Shown: positions 22,181 through 32,880, numbered from the stretch's first letter. The stretch is 64,000 bases of DNA from Corylus avellana (GCF_901000735.1 NC_081544.1:22869900-22933899), one strand, 5' to 3'. A program made the numbers and translations. Notes: generated by a model not told the origin, from the letters alone.

Positions 22181-23489
22181 TGATAAGTGCCAAATATTGC
22201 ATATTTTGACCCTTTTATTTACATTAGTTAATCCTTTAGCTGTGTTGTTATTTAATGTTTTGTGTTAATTTTGTGTTTTTAGTATTTTGTAGGTAGTTGA
22301 AGAAAAACTATAGCTTTAAAGAGAAAAATGCAAAGTTTGAAAGAAAGCACACTTTGAGAAGACCTAGATGATGTGGTTAGTTTAACCAAATCCAAGAAAA
22401 TGTTAAATTGGATTAAATTTCAGATTTGATAAAATTTCGGATTGGATTCAAATTCAGATTCTGCACATGTCTCAGTATTTTGACCATAGATTGCGATGAT
22501 TCTAGTGACACTGGAAAGATAACTCAAAATACTACAAATAATTGTGAAATAGGATTTTCCTAATTCGGATGGTTACTATGCCAAAATTGCTTCGCAATAA
22601 AAGGACACAAATCTGGACAAATCCTATTCCGATTTCAGACTTTTATTTTGACAAGGAGACAGACCTCCGAATTATCTAGGTTTAATAGGGCTTCTAGGAA
22701 TTCCCTAAGCATATAAATAGACCTCTTTGCATTCAGGAAAATATACAATTCCAAAGAGTAAAATTCTATAGTTTTTCTCTTTAGTTTAGTTTAGATTTAG
22801 ATTTTAGGTTTATTTGTGTGGTGTTAAATTTCCAACTAAGGTTGGGGATGAAGCCTCATCAATGAAGAACAATGTTACTTTTATGTAAGTTTTTATTATT
22901 TCGATTTTATTGAGCTTAATTTCAATTGTTTTACTTTTTTTCAATGTGTAGAATAATTTTTAGATATCTTGTTGTGATTCAAAGATACACTTGATTATTT
23001 AAGATAACTTCACATAATTGATTGCTTTGTTTTATTTCCTTAAAAATTCGATATCCCTTGTGGTTTGTTCTTCGGATACATCAGGTGTTTCAATTAAATT
23101 TGGATTCCTTTTGTAATTTGTGCAATGAATGGATACATGGGAAGGTTTTGATTAATCTTTTGAAGCATAGTAAAACATACATAAGATTTAGATTGTGAGA
23201 ACTTCGGATTAATATTGATGAACATGAAGTATGATGTTATGATTCGGTGAGTGTGAATTCCCAAACCATAGTACCTTTATCTTTTGTTTTACTTTATTTA
23301 GTTTATGTTGTCTTTTAGTTTTAAAAACCCAAAATCAAAAACCTTTTGGAACTAGGTTAGGATTTAATTAGTTTAAATATAAGTTGTTCTTTCAAAAATA
23401 CAATTCTCTGTGGGTTCGACCTCGCATTTGCAATCCATTAAACTACAAACGATTTGTACACTTGCGAGTACATTAAAATTTGTACAACA
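22181..23489 (+). repeat. 3' LTR of the gag-only element
   Basis: Begins TGATAAGTGCC and ends TTTGTACAACA. It is the partner of 17010-18341 and slightly shorter. Confidence 0.8.
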
Positions 23490-23942
23490 AGTTTTTAGCG
23501 TCGTTGCCGAGGAATTGTTCAATTTTTGGAACCAATTTATTTCTAAATTAGTTTTATTCTTCTACTAGTTATAATTAGGCTTTTATTTTTCTTCAATTTG
23601 TTTTGTTTTATTCCTGTTACTAATAAAAAAAAAGAAAAAAAAGAATTTTCTTTTGTTTGCTTTTTTTTTTTTTTTTTTTTGGCTTGTTTTACAGTTCTAC
23701 CGTAGCAGCTTCCGCATGCCCTTGCTAGTGGAATTGATCAAAGCCCTACTATGATCGAGCGCACTCGGGGCCAAGACAGCAAGTCAAAAGTACCTGCGGT
23801 TGTCAGCTGCAACATCTTCATTCGTACACTGACTCGAGTGTGATCGAGCACTCTCACAGCAAAGGCAGCAACTGCATCAGTTTCGTAGATTTTTGCCAAA
23901 AATTTATTTTTGTTCCATTTTGTGAGTTTTTAACTTTTAGTC
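23490..23942 (+). repeat. Second copy of the element interior start
   Basis: Repeats 18342-18775, including the PBS region and the CGATC-rich segment, then breaks directly into LINE sequence (ATGGGGTGATATG). It is the trace of a second, truncated element sharing the LTR. Confidence 0.75.
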
Positions 23943-24295
23943 CATGGGGTGATATGTCCACATGGTGTCTTATTAACAAGGACTGAATATTGTGCCGAAG
24001 TGACACACTTCATGAGAAGGTGGATCCATCTTGCATCAAAACTCATACGACCCATAATTGCCTCCAAAAAGCGTCATTCCACCCTATCATAGGCCTTGCT
24101 CATATCTTGCTTCACCGCCATAAAGCCCTTCTTTCTCTTCATTCAGTATGCATAGTATGGAGCGTCTTATATGCTGCTAATATATTATCTGAAATCAAGC
24201 GTACCAGGAGGAAAGTGCGTTGTGTGGGGGATATAACAAAAGGTAAAACCTTTTTTAATCTATTGGTAAGGACCTTTGATAGTAGTTTATATAAC
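23943..24295 (-). mobile_element. LINE fragment, central RT (unit b)
   Basis: Matches 44130-44450 of the unit c LINE. The minus strand encodes parts of the reverse transcriptase palm (the region around CGHITPSREIRQ, and the [17 protein letters not shown] block). It is broken by frameshifts. It ends at the ATAAC duplication flanking a solo LTR. Confidence 0.75.
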
Positions 24296-25152
24296 TGATG
24301 CGAACCTCAATCGACTTGCTTTGAGACCCAACAACAATATTGGAATACAGACCCAAGAAAGCTAAAATGCAGATTTTGATAGAAAACCTTGACCCAACGT
24401 TTACAAATGAAACGCGAACCAAAGGTGTAACGAAACAACCCCCGACCCAACGTTTATAAACGAAACGCGAACCGAAGGTATAAAGTTTGAACGCCACAAG
24501 GAAGAATCCTTGATAAGTTCACAAGTTCTCTGAAGAACTAATAGAAGAAGCAAACCTCACTTTTGTATTTTCATTCATCATTTCCATTACAATGAGTGCA
24601 TGCTATTTATAGAGCATGGCTGAAAATATGACTACCTACTTGCTATGGAATGGAAATTAAATTGGTTCCAACATTGGAAAGTAAATAAAGTAAAAAAGGA
24701 CTAACTAATAAAAGCCTAAAATTAAGGTTGATTTGGTCTGAAATTTGCAGCTCCTCCATGCCAAAAATAGACTGAGATTGGCAATTAAATCACGCCTAAG
24801 GAAGGTCTTGAAATAGGTAAGTCAATCAACCAACTAATTGGCATGTAATTTGGCAAGTCAATCATCCAATTAATTGGTATGTAATTGGATAGTCAATTAG
24901 CCATAATCAACCATTAATCCATGCCATTGCTAAGGAAATTTTGTGCAATCTGCTCCATGAATAGCTTGGATCAAATTTATTACGCCTTCATCTCCCTTTG
25001 GGCCAAGCTTGGAATGCCCCATTTTAGAATTAGCCCAAATCTCTTGAATCAGCCCATTAAGTGCTTCTTTGATCTTCTTGGATCTTGCTCTAGTAATAGG
25101 CCCAACTGGAACATGCAACGGATCCTTTAATGGTGCTTGTTGAATCTCATCA
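24296..25152 (-). mobile_element. Solo LTR with ATAAC target duplication
   Basis: 857 bp with TGATG...CATCA termini and perfect 5-bp duplications ATAAC (24291-24295, 25153-25157). The empty site is visible in the unit c LINE (TATATAACACATTACAAAGG near 44440). On the minus strand, just inside the LTR start, 24930-25118 reads VGPITRARSKKIKEALNGLI, the kind of tail that ends plant gypsy polyproteins reading into the LTR. This sets the orientation to minus and suggests Ty3/gypsy. The interior was lost by LTR-LTR recombination. Confidence 0.85.
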
Positions 25153-25157
25153 ATAAC

Positions 25158-25660
25158 ATATTACAAAGGCTTATCAGTTAGAATTCCGTGACACATGATG
25201 GGGATTTTGATTTCGGAATAAGCACAATATGAGTAAAATTCAAGGTACTTGGCATCACTTTAGAATTAAGAGTTTCAAGGACAGTAGAACATACCTCATC
25301 CCCTAAAATGGTCCGATTTTTTTGGAAAAAATTTGCCGTGAAACCGTCTGGGCCCAGAGCTTTAAGGGGAGCTATTTGGAATAGTGCAACACTAACCTCA
25401 TCTTTGGTAAACTCCTTTAACAGCTCCACATTCATCTCCACTGAAACCCCTGTTGGTAGGTATAGAAGGCATGGTTCCATATCACCCATTTGATTGCAGT
25501 TGTTTCTTCTAGAGTTCCCAATTGAATCAAGCTCCCATCCAACTTCAAATCTAAATTTTATGCGCCCCCAAACAGTAACCCCAACCGAGACCTCCTCACC
25601 ATGATAGAAATCACACCATCCACGGTTGGCTACCACTCTATCAAATCTTTCCTTTGTAAG
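25158..25660 (-). pseudogene. LINE reverse transcriptase, N-terminal part (unit b)
   Basis: The minus-strand frame contains MVANRGWCDFYH, FTKDEVSVALFQ and a block of the form APLKALGPDGFTANFFQ, followed by [15 protein letters not shown]. The A-P-x-K-A-x-GPDGF motif marks the start of non-LTR reverse transcriptases. It is continuous with the endonuclease region at 25670 upstream on the same strand. A short internal deletion compared with unit c (49420-49470) and downstream disruption by two LTR insertions leave it inactive. Confidence 0.8.
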
Positions 25661-25669
25661 TTCAGCTCC

Positions 25670-26230
25670 CTATCTACAATTGCTCCATGTGAATTTAGGG
25701 CCCCTATAGCCTAATTCCGAGAGACCACACTCCTCTAAGGCATTTTGGAAAGCTTCCATCAAACCCCTTTGGCATCCATTCCCAGCGAATTTTTCAGCTA
25801 CAAAAATAATCTCATTAAAGTCACCAAGATAGACGCATGGTTCCAGCTCCATCTTGGCGATACGCCAAAGCAAGCTCCATGCCTCTGAACGCTTACTAGG
25901 GTCAAGATGACCATAGAATCTGGTAAACTTCCATGGCGGGTCGGTAGGAGAGGGACATAACTTTGCATGAATGTGCTGACGACTGTAATGCTGAATTTCT
26001 ACCCCAGATTCTCTCATCCAAAGTAATGCCAACCCTGCACTGCACCTCACACAATCCACCACATACATATGGTCAAACCCCAACTGAACTCGCACCCATT
26101 CCATCCCACTAGAATGTAATTTAGTTTTCATTAAGAAAACTATAGTAGGCCTCTTGTCCTTCACCAATAGGTGAAGCTCCCAAACTGTCCGAAGGTTTTC
26201 AAGCTCTCAACAGTTCCAGCTCATAATACT
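25670..26230 (-). pseudogene. LINE APE-type endonuclease (unit b)
   Basis: Minus-strand blocks MSWNC, PTIVFLMKTKLHS, GLALLWMRESGVEI, a YLGDFNEI metal-site motif and GPKFTWSNCR are those of the apurinic-like endonuclease that nicks target DNA for L1-type LINEs. The conserved NCRG start motif is broken by TGA (CGA in unit c near 50120), and a stop follows TWSNCR. The domain order, endonuclease followed by reverse transcriptase, is normal for ORF2. Confidence 0.8.
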
Positions 26231-27863
26231 CATTGCAGTCGGCAGGGTTGTTGAATAGCCGCCGCCAATCCCAATCCATTTTTAGTCTCCCTCATTACCA
26301 CTCCACTAGGCTTGTACGTACGTCCTCCAGTTGTCCGACCTTTTTTCAGTGTATCTTCCCCTCCCTCATTAAAATCTCTCACCTTTCTTTTTCCTTGTAC
26401 CTCCACAATGGAACCCAACAAATGCATCACTTGTCCTTCCTTTGGCCTTCGGTTCCATGTATTATCACTAACACGTCTTCTTTCAACATTCTCCCCACAA
26501 CAATTGCTTTTCATCTTTTTTTCTAAGTCAGCCATTATAAGGTAGTTTCCACCCTTTGCCCTTTCTTGTCCTTTCAGATTGATATGACTATCATACCCCC
26601 TTCCATGCACGCACACGTCCCCTTGTGATTTTCCTCTCTCCATTTGCTTTGGGGAAATATTAAATGGCTTCGTAGTTTCTTCCCCTCCCATATTAGCAAA
26701 TTGGTCCTCATAAATATGGGAGATTTCTTGCTCCCCCAATCCCGCCATATTAATCATAGGATCCTCCACAGATTTCATGGAAACAAAATCTCCACGATTT
26801 CTGCCTGTAATATCCCCATCTTTTTCTCCTCCAACTGCTTTGGTAACTGCTGGTTTAGCTTTTTTTTGGAAAGTTTTGACTCCTTAATTCACTTATCAAA
26901 GGAGTCCCAGCCCTGCTCTCTGCCGTACCAGACCCTTCCCTGCCATCCTCTGGCCTCCTATTAGGTGGGCGCTGTCTGCTCGGTGTCTGCCCCTGCCATG
27001 ATCCTGTCTCCCGAAGTCTCCCTCGTTGTCACACCTGGGTGGTTCTCTCCGATCCGGATCGTGGCCAAGTCTTCCACCAAAAACCCGTGTAGGAGATGTC
27101 GCACATAACCAGGGCCCAAATTTAGTAGGAGCATTCTGCTTTCTTGCTCCATTACTCTCCGAACAACCAGTCACCCCTTGCTTGATCACACCACATTGGA
27201 AGCGAAACTTCGAGAGTCTTTCATATTGAAAACCGATCAGCACAGATGACCCATTTATTTTCAGCATCCTCCCTCGCATTAACGGTTTGTGTAGATCAAG
27301 TGTAACCTTAACCCGCAAAAATTCGCCCCATCCCATTCCTCCATCATCAACGTCCACCTCTTCAACATGGCCTATCGACGAACCAATCTGTTGGCCGACG
27401 GTCAGACTCACACAGGCCAAAGGAAGATTTTGCATTCTGACCCAAAATGATGCTTTGTGAAACGGAATCTTTGTTGGGGGAAGTAAACCGTCATAATCCT
27501 CCATTGCAAACAGGTTCCCTCAAAGACCCACAGTCTCCCCTCCAACACTCTTTTCTTATCCCTTTTAGTCACAAAATCCAGCTGAAACAGATTGTCTGCC
27601 AACACCTTGAAAGAAGGTATTCTTGATGGCTTCCAACCCCAAAGTAGAGTGGCTCGTATGATCTGCTTGCTCGCCAGATGGTCAGCAATCAACTTCCCAA
27701 CCAAACAAGTTTTCCCATGATGTGCACCTTCCTCCCACGCCTGATGTTGGATCTCCAATTTAGCACCCTCCACCTCAGAAAGAGAAAGGCTCGCCCACAT
27801 TCGAGCGAGATCATCCGCCATCTTTACTTCCTGATTCATCATTCCTAAAACTTCCACTGCCAT
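26230..27863 (-). pseudogene. LINE ORF1, DUF4283 and zinc-knuckle protein (unit b)
   Basis: Read from 27863 down: MAVEVLGMMNQEVKMADDL, then the DUF4283 region (LIADHLASKQIIRATLLWGW, LFQLDFVTKRDKKRVLEGR, LPLACVSLTVGQQIG), then LRVKVTLDLHKPLMRGRML, then a degenerate zf-CCHC_4 (FRFQCGVI...GVTGC) in which the His of the unit c copy (IKHGVTGC) reads Gln. The C-terminal part is a basic, low-complexity tail. ORF1 proteins of this type coat LINE RNA. Frameshifts near 27490 and 26900 split the reading frame. The ATG at 27863 is chosen because it begins the conserved block. Confidence 0.75.
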
Positions 27864-28140
27864 AATGAGGCTTGGAAAGCTGGTCCTTCTGCCCTAGGAT
27901 TTTTGAGTTCCTAGAGAGAAAACATTTTTAGAATGTCTCATTATCACTAAATTTCAATAGAAAAGTTTTGGAAAAAAAAAAAAAAAAATTCCCCTCCATT
28001 TCCTCCATTTAGTGTGTTTTGAAGTGTAGTGCATTTAGTGCACTACCATCATTACTACCCTTCAAAATACTAAATGAAAAAAATTGAGGAAATTTGAAAT
28101 AGAGAGGATCATTTTCCAAAACTTCTTGAAAAGTGATAGC
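27864..28140. other. LINE 5' end and foldback DNA
   Basis: The LINE leader extends to about 27925. From 27975 to 28125 is an AT-rich inverted-repeat segment around TTTAGTGCA and CACTA, related to the foldback at 29402 and to 52000-52135 in unit c. Confidence 0.5.
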
Positions 28141-28720
28141 ATTAAAAAATAATTAAGTTAATAGCATTATTTTCAATTGCATTAAACGCATTGCAAGATA
28201 GTTCTACTACTTGTAATTGACACACTGTAATATTATTCTTGTTGTTTCTTCTAGAGTTCGCACTTAATTTTCGCATTGAATTTTTTTCTTTCTAAAATTG
28301 CTTAAATTTTTTTAGAAAAGATAAATAGTATTAAAAATTAATAGCATTCAATTCATAGAGCTAAACCATTAAAATTTGATATTAGTACTATGTTATCCCC
28401 ATATGTTTTCCAATCTTCGATTTTTTAGCCAACCCGGGAAGCTGTTGCAAGTCATTCGTTTGGCAGCAGAGACTGGAGCTGAGTATCTCAAGATTCGTTA
28501 GTGTTGTGTGATTTTATTTAATTTCTCCCAAAAGATTTACATTATTGCCATCATCAGGATAATCTTTCGACCCAAGTTGTCCTTTTATTTATTTATTTAT
28601 TTATTATTATTATTTATTTATTTTTTAAGAGAGATCAACCCATGTCGTTTAATACATTTATTATGAGAGATTAGATGAATAACGGTTTCCGATGGGTCTA
28701 TTTCAATTCATTATAAACTA
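28141..28720. other. SAD 3' flank block, unit b
   Basis: Non-coding. Matches 52140-52720 (unit c), and in parts 5640-6090 and 7511-7948. Confidence 0.6.
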
Positions 28721-29087
28721 GAGGGAAAAAAATATGAAATTAGTCATTGTGGTTTACGTAATTTATAATTAACTTCATGTGGTATTAAGTTCTTGAGGTA
28801 TGCAAAAAAAAAAAAAAAAAAAAATTAGTCCTTACAGTCAAATTCTGTCAACTAATTTAATAGATTCCGTTAGTGTGACACTGACTTAAATAAGATAAGT
28901 ATATATCACAATTTTATTGGTTCTAATGTTTAGGCTTTCATAATCTATTAAGTCAGTGAACGAAATTTGATTATAGGGACTAAATTATTTTTTTGACATA
29001 CCTCAAAAACTTTTGAATTCATTTTAATACCACAGAAAAGTAATTGCAAATTAAGTAAACCACAAGAACTAATTTTACATTTTCCCC
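28721..29087. mobile_element. MITE shared by units b and c
   Basis: 367 bp with terminal inverted repeats. The left arm carries AAATTAGTCATTGTGGTTTA and the right arm its inverted counterpart (TAAACCACAAGAACTAATTT). A TAAACTA-like duplication flanks it (ending at 28720; 29088-29094). Unit a has the empty site (TATAAACTATATTTGAG, about 6090). The copy in unit c is at 52721-53100. No coding capacity. Confidence 0.75.
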
Positions 29088-29401
29088 TAAACTATATTTG
29101 AGTTGTCCTAATCTTATTGGTTTAATTTGCCGACATGTTTACCCTTGACTAGTTAATTGGCCGTTTTTGGAAATTAAGGGCATGAGCATTCCACCTTTAT
29201 ATGCTACAATAAATTCAAGTGTCTGCATGCAACTACATATATGATGTATATATGCTGGCCGATTTTGATATTGAGGGTATCCTTGTCCCCAATTTGAGAC
29301 TTATGTTCATTTGAGCATTTAATTCCCAATTTATTCAATATAAGTGGCGTATTTTCCTGCTTTTAGGGGGTGCTATAAATGTGTCTTCTTCATTTTCATT
29401 T

Positions 29402-29578
29402 CCTGCTTTAGGGCGTGCTGGAATAGGATCCTCTCCATTTCAAAATCCCTCCATTTCCTCCATTTAGTGCATTTTGAAGAGTATTGCATTTAATGCACTA
29501 CTATCATTAAAAATTTTAGACAACACTACCCTTCAAAATGCACTAAATGGAGGAAATAGAGGGATTTTGAAATGGACC
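29402..29578. mobile_element. Short foldback element
   Basis: A near-perfect inverted repeat: CTCCATTTAGTGCATTTTGA on the left and TCAAAATGCACTAAATGGAG on the right. An 11-bp duplication CATTTTCATTT flanks it (29391-29401, 29579-29589). Unit c lacks it, so it arrived after the unit duplication. A small copied piece of adjacent flank sits at its left end. Confidence 0.7.
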
Positions 29579-30118
29579 ATTTTCATTTTTTATTTTCCCC
29601 TGAAGTCTTACTAGCGAAGATTTTAATTAAAGAATATTGACTAATTTATTTATTTTTTTAATGATAATTAGGAAATTTATTTTTAATGATTATTATTTTT
29701 TTTTTTTTTTGAGGAAAAATACACTTTACCCCTAAAGTTTAAGCCGATTTTGACTTCGACCCCTAATATTTCAATTTTTGCAATACACCTTCTCAAAGTT
29801 TCAAATTTTTGCAATGACTTAACTCTCAGTCAAAGCAGTTTTGACTAATAGAAAAATGATCACGTGACTCGCACGTGATCACTTATGCATCTTTCTTCTC
29901 CAAAGTGCCCCTACCCATTATTAGATCTGAAAAAAAAAAAAAAAAAAAAAAAAATCTTCTTCTTCTGACGAAGGAATGGGTCGCCGTGACCCGCAGTGGG
30001 TCTGGTTTGGGTATGGCTGCCAGACCCGCGTGGGTCAAGGCGACCCACAAATCATGCTTGATTTGGATATTCCGAGGAAGGAATCTCCAATCAGTCCAAA
30101 AACCAAGAAAATCTAAAC

Positions 30119-30480
30119 ATGGAGCTTTCAGCAGCATACGCAAAACTTGATGGTTTGAAGAAAGAAGTAGAACAATTGAAATTTTCACCAGAGAAGCCAA
30201 CGGCGCAACAAATAGCAACCAAGGTTTCATCCTTTCAAGATGAAGGTGTATCCCATGTTCAGAAGGAACTAAAAGATGAACTGAAGTTTCAAAAAGAGTC
30301 CAATGCCGATTTGGCTATGCAGTTGTAGAGGAGTCAAGCATCAAACCTTGAGCTTGTTTTTATTCTTCAGGAGATGGAAGAGACCATAGAAAAGCTGAAG
30401 ATTTAGATAGAAAATCTTTCAGCACCGCACTCACAATTCAGTGATATTGAAAACTTTATCCAAATAAATAAAGAGGAAAA
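30119..30480 (+). pseudogene. Captured coiled-coil gene fragment
   Basis: From ATG 30119 the frame reads MELSAAYAKLDGLKKEVEQL, then VSHVQKELKDELKFQKESNA and [53 protein letters not shown]. The Glu/Lys/Leu heptads indicate a coiled coil. From memory it resembles an internal stretch of plant myosin-heavy-chain-related / NT-C2 coiled-coil proteins (QKELKDEIKFQKESN...). There is no C2 domain, start context or terminator, as expected for a captured internal exon. The same two TAG codons occur in the unit c copy, so decay began before duplication. Confidence 0.6.
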
Positions 30481-30591
30481 CATAATTGAACTCGATGCCG
30501 TTCACCAGAGACCCACGGTTGGGTCTGGCTGCCAGACCCGCGTGGGTCACAGCGACCCACGCCTCTCTCTTTGTCTCTCCATTTTTTTTCT

Positions 30592-30870
30592 TTAAAGCAC
30601 TCGAAGCATTGGCGGTTTCTTCTGGGGGTAATCCATCATCGTTTTTTCTGTCGAAAATCCCAGAAGAATAGTGAAGAGGACTAGGAAGATGTGAGCGACT
30701 CCCAGCTTTTCTTGACCGTGTTGGGTTGGAGGACTTGGAGGCCGGAGGAGAGAGAGAAATGGACGGACTGCGAAGAAGAGGAAAGCAAAGGCGATGATCA
30801 GCACGAGAACGATGGGTAGTGGTGGAGAGAAGTGGGGTTGACGATGGGGGGCATTTTGGGAAAAATAAAT
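30592..30870 (-). pseudogene. Captured membrane-segment gene fragment
   Basis: The minus strand reads [29 protein letters not shown], and in another frame a segment like NTVKKSW followed by FLVLF, a diverged version of what reads [20 protein letters not shown] in the unit c copy. One hydrophobic helix followed by a second is visible. It resembles the N-terminal region of small plant membrane proteins of the DUF761/DUF4408 type, recalled from memory only. Frameshifts make it non-coding. It lies opposite in strand to the coiled-coil fragment, so the element holds parts of two genes. Confidence 0.5.
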
Positions 30871-31015
30871 AGGCGATAAGTCAAAAAAGCTTTGACCGAC
30901 GGAATGGTAGAATTGCAAAAATTTGAAAGTTTGGGGGGTACATTGCAAAAATTAAAACATTGTAGGTCGAATTGAAAATCGCCCCAAACTTTGGGAGATA
31001 AAGTGTAATTTTCCC

Positions 31016-31069
31016 TTTTTAGGATAAAGCTGGTATTGTCTCAAAATAACAAATGTCATTCTTAGTCTT
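31016..31069 (-). pseudogene. Gypsy RT relic, short left piece
   Basis: Matches 55066-55110 in unit c and is the left part of a reverse-transcriptase relic cut by the solo LTR at 31070. The following GTCTT is the target duplication. Confidence 0.6.
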
Positions 31070-32412
31070 TGATGTGCAAAATATCTACCTAAATTAATAG
31101 GTAAATAATTGTACGTTTTACCTGCAAGTGCACAAGGTCAACATAGTAGTATATGATGCAAGTATATGATCATTCCCACGAGGATTGCTAAATTTATGTT
31201 TAAAAATAGGTTCCTTAAGTAAAACAAAGATTGATTGTTGAAGTGATGACAATAAAGGGTAGGGCTTTGATATCCACCGCTAATTATATTTGGCTAATAT
31301 AACAATATGCCAATGCTTTGATCAAGTTATGCATATCTAATGTTTGTCAACCTTAGGGCATGACGTATACTCCTAAGGCTATAGATTTTCCTAAGCAACG
31401 GGTTAGGCATGGCTTATACTCTAACTCTTTTATTTCCTAAGGGATTTAGCATGATTTATACTAAGTTGTTCCTTAGGAAGGCATATGCTCTATGGAAATC
31501 GACAAACACATGAGGCCTAGGGCATGACATGTACTCCCAGTTCCCGATGTTGATTAACTCAAGAATCCGGCGTGGATTACTTTTGTTACTTATGTTAAAC
31601 CCAGGATTCGGCCATCCAAATTGATTTAACTAACTAGTCCGTATCACATGCATATGTTGATTAGGCACACACATATGAGGAATTCATGCAAGTAGGCATT
31701 AATCAAGTTAAATAGCACAACAAGATCATCACAAAGGCGCCAATATTGAAATATTAACAAAACATAACTAAGGCTTCAATCAAGCCCTACTAATTAAATT
31801 AGCTACACATAAAATTGATGTTAAACATCTTCATAAAATAAAAGAAAAGAAAGGAAAAGAATAAACCCAAGATTTGAACTTGGAGGGCTCCTCTTCTTCT
31901 CCTTACAAAGTATATTAATTCTAGAGGCTTAAGGGTCTATTTATAGGTTTTAAAAGTCCTAGACAAAGCAGTAAACCTAGGGATTTCGTAGGGTTTTGAG
32001 ATCTATTACAATTGGGAGTTGGAAAACCCTAATATGGAAAGAGTGACACTTTAGCCGCCACTTGATGTGTCTCATGCGCACGGGTGCGATCGATCGCAGC
32101 CCGTGTGCGCTCCATCCCAGGTCTGCGATTGATACTTCTTCTGGCATGCGATCGATTGCTCCTGGCCTGCTTTGTGCTGTGTCCTCTTGGGTACTGCGCT
32201 CGATCGTAGGGTACTTGCGATTGATCGCAGTGTCAGGGAGTTCCATCTTCTCTCTTTGAGCCCAAATCACCTAGTTTTACTTCATTTTCTTCCAAAAGCC
32301 AGTAAAAGTATGAAAAACACAAAAAAGAATTAAAATGGCCTAATTAACTAAAACCAAAGGATTAAAACATGCAAGTTAAGGGCTGAAAATATGAATATTT
32401 TAGCACTTATCA
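31070..32412. mobile_element. Solo LTR with GTCTT target duplication
   Basis: 1343 bp that begins TGATGTGC and ends ACTTATCA, with GTCTT on both sides (31065-31069, 32413-32417). The uninterrupted site is visible in unit c near 55120 (AATGGTCTTGTACAATTTG), although about 12 bp next to it are missing here. The right third has several CGATCG-type palindromes (32080-32240). No internal domain is left; recombination between two LTRs explains it. The family is probably Ty3/gypsy. Confidence 0.85.
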
Positions 32413-32880
32413 GTCTTGTACAATTTGCCTATCTACTAGAATGACATCGAAGAACACTTGAGTGAATTTTCTTAAGTAAGGTCTATTCGTTAAACTTTGA
32501 GAAGTTGATGGAGTGTTAGTCAATCCAAAAGACATGACTAGAAACTTGTAGTGTCATTCATGTGTCCTAAATGCAGTTTTACGGACATTTTCCATTTAAC
32601 CCGAATTGATGGTATCTTTATCTCAAATAAAACTTAGAGTATATTTTAAAGACATGCAACTCAACCAATAGCTCATCTATCATAAGAATTGAGAATTTAT
32701 CTTTGATTGTCTCATTGTTGAAGGCATGGTAATCAATACACATCTTCCACGACCTATAAGCTTCTCGGACCAGAAACACTAGAGATGAGAAAGGGCTTTG
32801 AGAAGGTTTAATGAACCTTGGCAAAAGCTAGATTTAACAAATCCTTGTGGTGAGGGTGTGTTATACGAGTTTGAAATTTG
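32413..32880 (-). pseudogene. Ty3/gypsy reverse-transcriptase relic (unit b/c junction)
   Basis: The minus strand reads [55 protein letters not shown]. This is the palm entry of gypsy RT (S-P-F-SSPV-x-LV, D-Y-R-x-LN-x-x-T-I-x-D-x-F-P-x-P). Several consensus residues are replaced and the catalytic part is degenerate. A better copy is at 54870-55600. Such RTs copy element RNA in virus-like particles; this fragment is inactive. Confidence 0.75.

Larger units (their letters stand above)
17010..23942 (+). mobile_element. Non-autonomous gag-only LTR retrotransposon (TR-GAG type)
   Basis: Two similar ~1.3 kb LTRs (17010-18341, 22181-23489) start TGATAA and end ACAACA. They flank a 3.8-kb interior with a gag-like relic and no protease, integrase or reverse transcriptase. 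A gypsy-type primer binding site follows the first LTR, and a GTTTGAGGGTATT purine-rich tract precedes the second. After the second LTR a further 450 bp repeats the start of the interior, giving an LTR-interior-LTR-interior order. It lies in the LINE, and about 0.9 kb of LINE sequence present in unit c is missing across the insertion. No target duplication was found, so rearrangement followed insertion. From 20620 to 22180 the interior has no recognisable coding sequence. Confidence 0.8.
29712..31015. mobile_element. Pack-MULE-like element with two host-gene fragments (unit b copy)
   Basis: The ends form long inverted repeats of about 100 bp. The left begins near GGAAAAATACACTTTACCCC. The right, in reverse, begins GGGAAAATTACACTTTATCT. 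Both continue with AAAGTTT, CGATTTT and CAATTTTTGCAAT blocks. Long TIRs plus a gene-fragment interior are the hallmark of MULE-type Pack elements. No transposase is present, and no clear 9-bp target duplication was found because both flanks are low-complexity. Inside are a plus-strand coiled-coil fragment (30119-30480), a minus-strand membrane-protein fragment (30592-30870) and GGGTC/GACCC palindromes around 29980-30050 and 30505-30560. A second copy is at 53672-54840. Confidence 0.7.

Noticed and set aside
24255..24497. 80-codon minus-strand frame at the LINE/solo-LTR border
   Set aside because: It crosses an insertion junction, so it is chance sequence.
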